Source: Pyrus communis (Eukaryota; Streptophyta; Magnoliopsida; Rosales; Rosaceae). From it: DNA of 64,000 nt. Location of the stretch: contig NC_084815.1 of the NCBI RefSeq assembly GCF_963583255.1, positions 13,997,724 to 14,061,723 of the forward strand. Reading direction: 5' to 3'. Positions 34,083-44,621 of the stretch are shown here, one piece after another. Numbering within the stretch: the stretch's first letter is position 1; every line of letters starts with the position of its first letter. The position numbers and the translations under genes were made by a program. The notes under the pieces are model-generated. The model did no database searches. It saw nothing but the letters and a program-made list of their open reading frames with translations, and was not told where the DNA came from.

Positions 34083-35201
34083 GTTTAGCACTAAAAACTA
34101 CCAAACCTACGTGGTGCGCAGGCTGACTAACTAATGAGCTAACTACGTCTTTCGGTTGATGCAGGCATGCCAACTCGTCGGCTGAGCTTGGCTGAGGAGT
34201 ACAATTTGTTGATATTACGTTAAGGGCATTGCTGACTTCTTGATCTTGCAATTGTGGCCGAGGAAGAAACAAGTCTCAGCCTTCGGGTTCTCGAGCCTGA
34301 AGACAAGGCTGCTAGTTCTGCGAAGTTAACGAATCATCGACATCAAATTCGGTCACCGTGATTATATTCGTAAGAGTATAAGCACATCGAATAGACACCA
34401 GACTATATGAACACAAGTACTTAAAGGAGATGTATGTCTTGATGGTAAATGTGGTTCGGCCGTCAGAATGCCGAACTCTAAAACTCACTTGTGAGTATCC
34501 AATCATAAAATCACTTGGCGTTCAATGTGCCGAATGTCGTAACTTGTAACACCTTACCTCACCAAGAAGGCTAATAAGATGACCTCTGCTAATAAGGATT
34601 CGGAAACCCTTCTCGATTGAGACTTGGATAGGTAACCAGTCGACCTCGACGCAGTGCTGTTTATCCAAGCTAAAGGTGCTCTTCGGTCAGCTGATTCTAA
34701 GGTAACAGTGTTGTTTATCCAAACTGAAGATGTTCACCAGTTGCCTTCACAGTGCTGTTTATCCAAACTGAAGATGTGTCGGTGGAAAAAGAAAATAAAA
34801 AATCTCAAGATGTTTGAGAGGTTTGCGCAGGGCAGTTGTGTGTTGAATTGGAGAGGGGTTTGAATGATGCACTCTATCCTCCTTAAGATCGAGTTGAAAC
34901 CATATTCGAACTAGGACTTCTTATTCTGATCCAACCTTATCTAGACCAATCCTACTCCTATTAGGACTTTGAACTCACCCCCATTTTCAGGCCGTATTCA
35001 TTTCCGTCCAAGAATCCTCATTGTCTTAGGAACCCTTGTCGTACTAGGACTTCGACCCATCCATTCTTATCAAAATCACTCATTCTTGCAATAGGACTCG
35101 ATCGGCTTAGGACCACCAGACAACCCATAGCACATTTGAAAAAGTTTTGGGCTGAACACAAACCTACACTTAGCCTAATAATATTATTTTGGGCCCAAAC
35201 A
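34083..35201 (-). repeat. Tat-type element 5' LTR (right copy), TATA deleted
   Basis: Pairs with 21610-22695. It has an additional copy of 'gtttatccaaactgaagatg' (34712 and 34757, beyond the shared copies). It lacks about 20 bases that hold the TATA box in the left LTR: 'cactct' joins directly to 'atcctcctta' at about 34876. In element orientation this is the LTR that would drive transcription. Confidence 0.75.
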
Positions 35202-35206
35202 ATACC

Positions 35207-38200
35207 GTTAAACATAAAATAGGCAATTAAACCATAAAAGCATCTAGACCTATATGCACTTCATTAAAGGAGGAACAAAAAACCAATCCACTTACCTATA
35301 TGCATTTCCCCATTCAATTGACTTAGTTACATAATCTCTCATTCCGGATTTATGCAGTATGTACTTCATATTTTTCTATAATCAAGACTCTATGAATGTG
35401 TTTAGATATCATCTTATTATATGCATTTCTTTTCACATATATATGGTGAATGAAAACATGAGATAGGAATAAAAGAGAGTATTGCAAGGAACAAGTTTAT
35501 TCATAAAAACAAACAAACAAATTGACCCATCTACAATGACATATATGATGCAACAAATATATTGATGGGAAATCAAATGACAACGTCAAGGTAGAAACCA
35601 TTAGCAAACTCTATAATCCACTAAGAATAATTGAGGGGAAAACTGGCGTTTGTCATGGAAAACCCCAGAAGTTCTTAACAATGAAATAGGAAAGAAATAA
35701 ATAAAATCATAAACAAAGTTCCAAATACATTCCTAAGTTACAAAACTTGTACAAATTATGAATAGAAGACAGTTACAAAAGTTCTAGCAAAAGAATTCTT
35801 AATATGATATGATGAAATTATTTCCAACTAATTTTGAAATGCTTGCCATGACAAAGTTAAAACCAACATATTATTAAATCAATAATCTTCACACACTTTG
35901 ATGCATACAACATTTTTATGCACTGACTGGTAAAAAATAGAATGATATGGTATGAAATTATCGTATATAAGTACCAAGAAAAAACTAAGGGATATTTCAT
36001 AACACTTAGTGAAAAACTAAGGGCTATTTCATATCACTTAGTGAAAAAGTGCAAGTTCAACAAGAATAAACTACCAATTCTCATCAGCTTTGCAGTTTTA
36101 CTCCTTGATCATTCCTATTTGTTTATGAATTGTGAAAACATATACTATTATTTGTTTGATTGACATCCAAATGAACTCCACATGTTTGTTAACCTTCTTA
36201 GGAAAAGGAAATAAGTAAGCCACTTAATTATTTTGTCAAAGAGACAAGAACTAGCCAGTCCACTTTTAGTATAGACAAAATTATGAGACATCCTAATAGT
36301 TTTTTAAATCATGCATACCACAATATAATATACTTTGTAAAAATTATAGACAAAACAATGAATTCCGTTGACATAGTAAAATCCAAAAGATATGATTAAG
36401 TCCAATGCAAAATTCAAAAGCACCAATCCAGTTTCAGTCAAACATGAGAACAAAGAGTAATGACAGCTACAATCAACCCAGATTTAGTTCATTATTTGAT
36501 GCCCGTGTACAATAATAAGCCAACAAAAATTTTTGCTTTTAAATCAAATCCGTGAATTACCTGAACCTTCACTTCCTTTTTCCCTTGCACGGTAGAAAAG
36601 TTCCTAGATGGCTACAAATACAAATGCAAAACAAGTATCAAAGAGAAGAACAGTGTAGAACAATTGAACAGAAAAATTTAGAAGAACAGTCTACAAGAAT
36701 CACACTAAGTGTAATATCATTCAATGTTTTAAACCTAGAAGCCCACAAGGAATACAAAAATGATTGTCCTAAGGTGAAGCCACATTGTCTTCTTTATTCT
36801 TAAAGTTTCCCTATTTATACTCCACCAAACCACCAAAAAGAAAAGCAAAAAAAAGCACAATTTCACAAGGTGATCAATATCTTGTTAAAACCATTAACCA
36901 AAAAGAAATTGCAAAGCAAAGAGTAAAAGTTTCAAGTAATCAACCCTGTCCACCCCAAAGGAATGAAGCACAATGCACCAAATTTGAGTCGCAATGGAAA
37001 AAAGGTAATCATCCTAATATTCACCATTAGAGCTGTATTGTATACACCAATGAAGAAACAATGAAGTGTACGGCTTTTTTTTTTTTTTTTTGAAACATTA
37101 GGTTTTATGTTACATTGAACTTTAGTGTATACACCAATGAAGAAACAATTAAGTTGCATTGTATTCACCATTAGGTTTTAAGTTTGTCATGAAACCAACC
37201 AAGCAAGAGTGTGAACTTTAGTGAAATAATCTTATAAGACGAAAGGCGAGAAGGAAAGGAACATGAAGGCAGCCATTGAGAATTATATTTCCCTACAACT
37301 AAGGCTATTCCTTATAAAGCAAAATTAATATGGCTTAATGAAAATGTATGTCATGTTAGAGGCTAGCTACACCTCCCCCTTTACTTTTTTCTCTCTTTGT
37401 CCTCCCTATTATTTTCTTATTTTCCAATTTCTTTAAAATCACGTTGACCCTAAACTTTCTTGCTTTAAATCATATCTATTACTTAGTCCACAATAATTAT
37501 CGGCAACACCCTCTCAGTGTTCATTAGGCCAGGTATGATATCACATTTATGGACTAAATTCATATCTGGAACCCATATGGAACAAATTAGATGCAAATAT
37601 ATGTTGACCCTATTGTCATAAACCTATGAAATAAGATATGTGCTTTTGATTCATTATGCAGCTGGTATTTAATTGGTTTTTGGTAGAATTCTTTTACTAT
37701 TTCTTCCTAGTCATTGGTTTACTTTGATGAGTGAAAGGTTTTCTATTTTATACTGCTAGATTGTATTGGTGGTTCAGTGTAACTGAATTTGTTGGACTTG
37801 ACCATTTTCTCTTAGTTGATTGCTTCTAAGTAGTTACAAAAACAACCTGTCTTCCTTGCTTTGACATAAATATTTTATCCAAAACTAGATTGTAATGGTA
37901 CAGTACTCAAAATCCAATGAAGTGATACTCATAGTTTCAAGTAATCAAAGCACTCCATGCGGGAAAAACACTGAAAAAGGAAAACAAATAAGTAGAAGAC
38001 AATACTTGAGCATCTGGCAGGAATAGCAAGCTTGTGAAAAAATTGCTAACCGTCTTACAAATTCAATCACAAAACCAACCCAGAAAACACCCCACATAGA
38101 AGCATAAATGGACAGGATCTCTCCCTAGTTTTGTACAGAAATTCTAACAAAGAATATCAACCGTAAGTGTGAAAATATTTTATCCAAATATAAGCAAACT

Positions 38201-38394
38201 TTATTTGCACATAAAAATCCTTGAAACTACAGCATGGGATGAATGTATAGCTACATGCACGGAGATTTAACCCAGGATTCCTAATTCAAACCCAAGTCCA
38301 ACCCTAAATTCCTAAATGTTATAATTAGAGCAATTCAACATAAAATTTGAGAGAATTGCACTTATAAATAATTGAATTAAGGGAGACTAGGTGC
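35207..38394. other. Unassigned AT-rich DNA between CACTA pieces
   Basis: No convincing coding region on either strand. A phrase of about 27 bases ('gtatacaccaatgaagaaac') is repeated at 37038 and 37122. It lies between the Tat-type element and a CACTA transposase tail, and might be intron or leader DNA of the CACTA element, but that is inference from position. Confidence 0.35.
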
Positions 38395-38660
38395 TTACTT
38401 AGTAATGTTGCAGAGGCGGGGAGAGGGTATGGCGGATGCGATTGCGAGATTGACAGAGAGACAAAGAAACAAAGAGAGGTGCGAGACAGGGAGAAAGAAG
38501 CTTGAGATAGTGAGTTTGAGATAGAGAAAGTGCGAGAGAGGGAGAGAAGAGCTTGAGAGAGTCGAGCAAGAGAGAGAGAGGAGCTTGAGAGAATCGGACA
38601 AAATCAAGAAAGAGATTGAATCAGTTTGAGATATATAGAGAGAGAGAGAGAGAGCGAGTT
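38395..38660 (-). repeat. GA-rich tract, possible CT-rich leader on the minus strand
   Basis: Repeated GAGAGA and 'gagcttgagagag' phrases (38533, 38580) with a pure GA run at 38636-38654. On the minus strand this is a CT-rich stretch such as is seen in plant 5' leaders. It ends near an AG/GTAAGC-like site at 38393. No frame follows. Confidence 0.45.
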
Positions 38661-38970
38661 AAGGCGCCGAATTAAAAAATGAGCCCAATTTTGGGAAAAA
38701 AATCAAATTTTTATATGTTTGCTCAACGAGGGTGTTTAAACTTTCGTCACACCACTAGTTTAAAAAAAAAACAAATTTTAAAATATTTGTGCGACAAACA
38801 TTTATAAAACATCTTCATGCATATCTGTAAGTTTAATTTATTTTTTGGTTTAAATAATTAATTAATGTTTTTTTAATTAATTTTGTTACAAATTTTAAAT
38901 GAAACTTTTGTTTGTATACAAAATAAATACCATTCAATACATATCATTACACTTGCATCACAATTTTTCA

Positions 38971-39512
38971 TTAATCCTCGTCTGATCTAGAATAAATATC
39001 ATCATTATCGTCAGATTCATACTCCCATTCCTCCTTGTCTGTAGGCACGTCAACATTGTCATTCATGTGCTTGGGTGCATTGTATTGCGGTATATCCCCG
39101 AGGTCAATCATAATGGAGTCGATTGGTATTTCGATTTCAGGACCTCTGGCTACCTGATACGATTCTTATACAATAGTCATATCGGCTACCTGATACGATT
39201 CTTATTCAATAATCATATGCCGTAGTGTATCTGCACCAAGTGTCGTTGAAGTCTCCAATTGGTGGTCAGCAATGTCAACATAATCATCATAGGCAACATG
39301 ATCTCGGTTTGGAATATCATACAGCCCTCTGTGCTCAATCTTTTGAACTATTTTCCATCCCCTACCGCGCTTAGGGTCATCTATATAGAAAATTTGTTTA
39401 ACCATCATTGCCAAAATGTAGGGGTCATCATTATACCAACATCTATTAGTGTTGACGGATAGCAAACCATTGTCTTGCTTAACACCTCCAACCCGATATG
39501 GGTTTTTATCAA
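38971..39512 (-). pseudogene. CACTA transposase C-terminus (DUF4216 type)
   Basis: The minus strand reads KNPYRVGGVKQDNGLLSVNT, then YILAMMVKQIFYIDDPKRGR and WKIVQKIEHRGLYDIPNRD. This matches the tail that follows the DDE transposase domain in plant CACTA TNP2 proteins. The reading frame ends with an acidic stretch and a stop at 38971. Two in-frame TAA codons near 39150-39205 lie 36 bases apart, in a tandem duplication. The catalytic domain is absent; the fragment is cut at about 39512, where a MITE-like sequence starts. Confidence 0.75.
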
Positions 39513-39786
39513 GGGAGTTTTAACGAAAAGGGCCTAGCACTATTCATTCTTAATCAAAAGGACATTTTGTGTATGAAAAGTCCATAATGGATAAAGCTCT
39601 TTTCTTTATTTACTCTTATACCATTATTTTATTATTGCAGCTGGGTCCACAATGACTTTGACATTTCTGTCTGAAAATACATTATTTTACATGATGCTAT
39701 TCAATTTATGCTAATTTGTTGCCAGCTCTTTATGCTTCCATCATGTTGTCGATGTTATGCAGCTCTTTTTCTGTCAAATTATTTTA
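39513..39786. repeat. Probable MITE fragment and unassigned spacer
   Basis: 'ggagttttaacgaaaaggg' followed by 'actattcattcttaatcaaa' resembles a very common small non-autonomous plant repeat. Only one end is evident. The rest of the spacer up to the pararetroviral frame shows nothing. Confidence 0.4.
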
Positions 39787-41203
39787 TTACTGTTCATCGT
39801 CTTCTACTAGTTCTGCATCTCTTTCTCTATCTTCTTTCACCTTGTAATACATATCTTCTATTTCTCCTTTGAAATTTTGAGGCTTCCAGTATGGCTGATG
39901 ACAGGCTTTTGACTTGTTGTAAATATGCATTTCTTTTTCTTCTACTACTAATATCATATCATACCTAAAATCTTCAAACTCATCTAAGGTAAACATTTGG
40001 ATCCCTTGAAATTTTAGAATACTTTTGTATGAAGGAGTCTACCTGTGTGGAGAGATATGGGATGGTCTAAAGGACTCTTCATTAATCATGGCTATGCGCC
40101 TAACTTTCTCCTTATGCATACATACATACCAATCTAAAGGGTTACAAATAAAACTTATGCAAATTTCTTTCCACTTTTCTAGATAATCTTCTGCTACTTT
40201 TATAAGTTTTTCAAGAAATGATTCAAGTTGGGAAATATGGTAAATGAATATTTTATCAAGATAGCCAAACTGTAATAGTAAGGCCGGGGAAACTTCTACC
40301 AAGTTATGCTTTTTCTAATGCTCATAAAGAAAATGCCATGGTCTAAAATCTCTCATGTTAATCCTGGCCACAACTATGCTAACCTTTGGTTTACCGATAC
40401 TATCACAAAGACATGGTGGGTACATGTTTGTAATAATATCCATCCCCGGTTTTGGATCAAAGATGGACTGATACAAAGCACATTGTAATTGTAATTGTAA
40501 CTCTTTCATGAACTGTGATGCTCTGCTCAGGATTTCATTTTGCATATCTGATGGCATTATCCTTAATTTTGCTTTTGATATTTCTTCTAATAAGATATCA
40601 TCTATTATTAAGTCTAAAGATATATTCCTAAGAAAACTTTCATATGTTTCTTGTTTTTCTTTGTCACATAAATGCTGATGCTGCTCCATTTCAATGTCTT
40701 CATCTAAGAGCTCAATCTTAATTTCTTCTATTGGCTCACTAGCCTCTTGTTCTATGGCTTCAATAACCTTTTTTCCTTTATTCTTATGCTGATCAGTTTC
40801 CAAACTTATTTTCAATTCTCTTTTCAGGGTGTCACTTGCATTCTGCTGCATTCTAAGAGATTGCAGTTCTTGGTTCATTTTGGTAAACTTACTAAGTAAT
40901 GACTCATGGTCCTTAGAGATGGCTTGGAGTTTGTGCTTATAAGAATGAATATGATGCTGACTTTGATGGAAATTAAAATTAAAGCTATTAAACTCTTGTT
41001 CTAAGGCTCTAATTAATTTTTCATGACCAAACCTCATGCTTGGCTGTTTGATTTCGATATTCCAAAAATTATGTAAGATAACCTATTGCCTATCAGAAAG
41101 TCCTGGTACCCTTGACCTATACCTCAGAGTTGGATTTCTGATTCCTTCAACAATATTGCCATTAAAGTTCAAAGTGGGTACTGGTGGTGATGATGGTCTG
41201 ATT
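39787..41203 (-). pseudogene. Endogenous pararetrovirus second ORF (coiled-coil protein), broken
   Basis: One minus-strand frame runs from the LTR insertion point to 39787 with in-frame stops near 41060, 40315 and 40039. The longest part (41037-40315, 240 codons) is rich in Glu, Lys and Gln, with heptad-like leucines (KLIRALEQEFNSF, SLLSKFTKMNQELQSL). The start of the frame lies on the other side of element B (about 48418-48490). It sits downstream of the RNase H, as the second ORF of some two-ORF endogenous caulimovirids does. Function unknown; an aphid-factor or virion-associated role cannot be judged. Assignment is by position. Confidence 0.55.
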
Positions 41204-41208
41204 ATGAT
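41204..41208. repeat. Target site duplication of element B, left copy
   Basis: ATGAT, identical to 48413-48417 directly after the 3' LTR. It shows that element B inserted as one unit into the pararetroviral sequence. Confidence 0.85.
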
Positions 41209-43282
41209 TGATATGAGCATATTTAGGCGACTTAACTAGCTTATTCTTGTGCATTTGTGCTATTATTTCTTAGTTAATGTCGTATTACAACTCAATTTCG
41301 TGTGTTTGTAGATCCTATGGGTTTAAGTATCAAGAAAGTGCATTTTGGTGCATTTTGGAGCAATTTTGGACACTATGTGGATAGCTTGCATATGGGCTAA
41401 CATGGATGGACGAATTTGGACTTCAAGAGGCTAGAAATGTGATAAGAAGACGAAGGAACTAAGCTAAGGACAAAGTGGATAAGGAAGTAGCTCAAAAGAG
41501 GAAATATTATCCAAAACCTTATCCAACATTATCCAAAACATTATCCAAACCTTATCTCACCTTATCTTATCCAAACCTTATCCTATCTTATCCTAACCTA
41601 ATCTTGTTCCACCTTAATCCTAGCTGCAAGTGGACCTAAAAACATGATTTCTAGAAGCCTTATCTAACCCTAAAAGGGTGCCACACCCTTCCCCCTTTTA
41701 TTTCTTCTAGAAAACCCAAAATCAGCCACAAAACACCTAGTTTCTAGAAGGCCCAATTTTGGAGAAATTTCCTAAACCTTTTTCCCTTTGGATTCTGATT
41801 TATTAGGCCTCATTCCTTGTGGATTTGGGTTATATAAATCCTTTTATGAAACGAATTGGGCCAAACCCTCTCCTAAGTGGATTTAACTCACTTGTGCTAA
41901 ACCCTAGGGCCCTAATCCAATAAAATCTGCTAAGTGTAACCCTAATCTAGTTAACCCTAGGACTATATAAACATAAAATCAGCCAAAAATTCGTACCACC
42001 CCTTATGCTATACAGAAAACACCTTGCCGCAACACCCTAGCCTCCATTCTTCATCCTTCATCCACTCCATACACCTCCATACATCTTCCTACACATCTGC
42101 CGCACCCTTCCCACCATAATCAACCATCCTCCATCCCTCTAAACAAGGAAACACCATCCAAAACCCCCAATTCCACCACACACACTTTGTGCCGCAGCAA
42201 GGAGGAGGAAGAGGAGCCAAGCCGTGCATCAAATCCATCTTGGAATTGCTGAAGCGTTTAGGTGTAATCTTTCTTATGATTTCAATGTTTAAATTCAATA
42301 CTTTTTGTTGTGCAAGCATGAGGAACTAATCCCCTTTTGGCTAGGGGGGAATTTCGAAACCATGGTTATAATTGCATGATGATTTGATTACTTTCAGTTG
42401 TGATTTCATGAATGATGAATTCAATTTACTTATCTGTTTTAATTAAAACTTGTTTATGTATATGAATTGAGAGTGCACACTTAATTTGCATGCATAAATA
42501 TGATGCTAGGGGTATAAGGAAACTTCACCTAATCGTTGGGAACTTATATTCATGAGTAGTTAAGATTGTTGGTCACAATTATGTTAAGTAAATTCTTAGC
42601 ATAAGTATCATGCGCTTTCATAGTTATGAATGCCTCGTCAACACCTATGAATTCCATAGAACCTAATGATCTTTGATTGTCTTTCTAATATGCACTTTCA
42701 TATAGAAAACTTTTAAGGAATACTTTGATTGCAATGCGCTAATTCCATCTAATGCAATGAAATAAGGAAAATCTGATGGTTAGTTGTGCGATGCAACTAA
42801 CTTGGGGTGTTGTCATTCATAGTCTAAAGGAATAAAAACTGGAAATTGGTTCGTATGCATATATCATGTGTGGAGAAGGACCCTCTAACTAGCTTTTCAC
42901 CCATTTATTTTACTTAAATTCGTTTTTACAAAGTGTTTTCTACAAAGTTTTTTTGTTTTAAGTTTTATTTTCATCAAAAACAATCCCCCTTTGATTTAGT
43001 CTTGTTATTTGAGTCAAAATCTGTTTTCTTTTAGTCTTTTGAGTCAAGTTGAGTCTTATTTTCGTCAAAATCACTTGTTGGGTCTAGAATTGAGTCTTTT
43101 TGAGTGTTTGTTGATGTTTTAAGTGTTTTAAGTTAGTTTTGAGTCTATAGAGTCTAAATTAGTGTTTTAAAGTTTTAATTGTGTTGATTAGCATCCCTTC
43201 TAATCCCCGGCCTAAAACGATCCCTACTTTCATAAACTACAATCATAGGATTTTAATTTGAGTGTTAGAATATTTCACATCA
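41209..43282 (+). repeat. 5' LTR of element B (2074 bp)
   Basis: Begins TGATATGAGC and ends TTTCACATCA. TATA box CTATATAA at 41963-41970, with a C-rich transcript start region downstream. It shares the 'atgcctcgtcaacac' region with the LTR of element A, showing a common origin. Confidence 0.85.
41963..41970 (+). promoter_or_regulatory. TATA box in the element B 5' LTR
   Basis: CTATATAA followed by acataaaatcagcc; the same motif is at about 47341-47348 in the 3' LTR. Confidence 0.5.
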
Positions 43283-43287
43283 AATTT

Positions 43288-43305
43288 TGGCGCCGTTGCT
43301 AGGGA
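43288..43305 (+). promoter_or_regulatory. Primer binding site of element B (tRNA-Asp)
   Basis: TGGCGCCGTTGCTAGGGA matches the complement of the tRNA-Asp 3' end at 16 of 18 positions. It begins five bases after the LTR. Confidence 0.8.
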
Positions 43306-43403
43306 TTCGTAAAATTGCTAATCCCTCTGTTTGTTTGTTTATTTTTCTTTTGATATTTTATTTAGTTATATTTCTTTGATTTCAGGTACTAGAGAAGCAA
43401 GAC

Positions 43404-44621
43404 ATGGTAATTGCTAATCTTCAATTTCAAATAGCAAATCTTACTTGTCAGTTATCACAGTATGCCGAAGGGTCCACAATGCAAAGTGTCCCTACATTTG
43501 ATGCTTCTTATAGGCAAGAATATCAAGCAAATCTATGTCCACAAAGAAGTTGGGAGAATGTCAATACCTGGGATTATCAAGATCATAATCAATCAAGGAA
43601 CAATTTGTTTTCCAACATGTACAATTCAGATTGGAGTGATCATTCAAACTCTATGTGGTGGGAATCTCAAAAAGTTCAACAAGAGGGATATTGGCAGCCA
43701 TATGAGGAGTTCTATTCAACACCTATGCAGCCACCACAACCTGCCCAAACAAATTCAAGTACGTCTTTTTATAATGATACAGTTATTAAGTTACTCACCA
43801 ATTTGTCTCAAGGGCAAGAAAATCAAAACAAAGCAATGCAAAATCAAGACAAAAGGTTGGACCACTTGGAAAAGCAAATTGGGCAGATAGCGGAGTTTGT
43901 AGGACAATTTCGAGACCAAGGCAAACTCCCTATTTCAACCATTGCAAATCCGAAGGGAGGATTTGAAACTGCCAAGGAAATCATCTTGAGAAGTAGCAAG
44001 GAGGTTGGAACAGACCATAAACCATCAAAATCAAATTACAAGGAAGATGAAAGATTGCAATTTGAGGAAGAGGAACACACCCAACCCACGGCAAGGGTGG
44101 AAACACCTTTGCCGCAGGCACCTATTGCTCCTACGCCATCCAATTCAGGTAAGGTTGTTCCAAATTTAATTATTTCTAACCCCGTTCCACCAAATGTCCC
44201 TATTCCTTGCAGGATCATGCACTCCAAGGAAGAAGAGGGTGAGAGAGGCATCTTTGAATCCTTTCCAAAGAATCAAGAGCAAGATGTGGCTGGGGAATGT
44301 CTAGAATTCATCAAAGAGGATATACTTGAGACAACAATTCGCAAAGAAATTGGATTTTATGACACGGGACAAGTCATAACTCTCAAATCACCAAATCTAG
44401 CTGAATTTTCTAGTCCTACAACTTATGAAGGGGTGTTTATTCTTGAGTTCATGTCGGAGCACACAGGTAAGCCACCTCCTCGAATTTCAATTTTGTTTTA
44501 TACTAATATGTTGTTGATGATTCAGGCACCCAATCTTGAATTTAAACCATCACCGGATCATTTCAAGTATCACCTTCCATTCAAAGATCAATTCCATGCC
44601 ATGGGCTCCAATGAAGTTTGA
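43404..44621 (+). CDS. Gag-like protein of element B (C-terminal Athila type)
   Basis: A 405-codon open frame with no internal stops. The first third is rich in Gln, Asn and Trp (QSRNNLFSNMYNSDW). The segment at residues 125-195 carries LLTNLSQGQENQNKAMQ, then LDHLEKQIGQIAEFVGQFRD and GKLPISTIANPKGGFETAKE, ending EIILRSSKEV. This is the coiled-coil and 'LPS...NPKG...LRSGK' region found near the end of Athila Gag. The N-terminal retrotransposon gag domain and any zinc knuckle are missing, so this is a shortened Gag. The last part (residues 300-405) is not recognised. An intact frame suggests either recent insertion or selection within the family. Confidence 0.7.
   Translation: MVIANLQFQIANLTCQLSQYAEGSTMQSVPTFDASYRQEYQANLCPQRSWENVNTWDYQDHNQSRNNLFSNMYNSDWSDHSNSMWWESQKVQQEGYWQPYEEFYSTPMQPPQPAQTNSSTSFYNDTVIKLLTNLSQGQENQNKAMQNQDKRLDHLEKQIGQIAEFVGQFRDQGKLPISTIANPKGGFETAKEIILRSSKEVGTDHKPSKSNYKEDERLQFEEEEHTQPTARVETPLPQAPIAPTPSNSGKVVPNLIISNPVPPNVPIPCRIMHSKEEEGERGIFESFPKNQEQDVAGECLEFIKEDILETTIRKEIGFYDTGQVITLKSPNLAEFSSPTTYEGVFILEFMSEHTGKPPPRISILFYTNMLLMIQAPNLEFKPSPDHFKYHLPFKDQFHAMGSNEV

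Larger units (their letters stand above)
21610..35201 (-). mobile_element. Ty3/gypsy Tat-type LTR retrotransposon with antisense cargo
   Basis: A 13.6 kb element read on the minus strand: 5' LTR 34083-35201, gag, protease, RT, two RNase H regions, integrase, then an antisense PMD gene, a polypurine tract and the 3' LTR 21610-22695. The CTACC before the left LTR and ATACC after the right LTR are a probable 5 bp duplication with one change. The large size, the second RNase H with FNGSSTSASAG, and an extra antisense gene between integrase and 3' LTR point to the Tat lineage. All coding parts carry stops and frameshifts. Confidence 0.75.

Noticed and set aside
38748..38770. CACTAGTTTAAAAAAAAAAC as a CACTA terminus
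   Set aside because: Only the five-base match supports it; no paired inverted end was found.
42089..42319. A 76-codon minus-strand frame repeated exactly at 47468-47698
   Set aside because: Both copies lie in the LTRs of element B, so the repetition is due to the LTR pair; the peptide has no recognisable domain.
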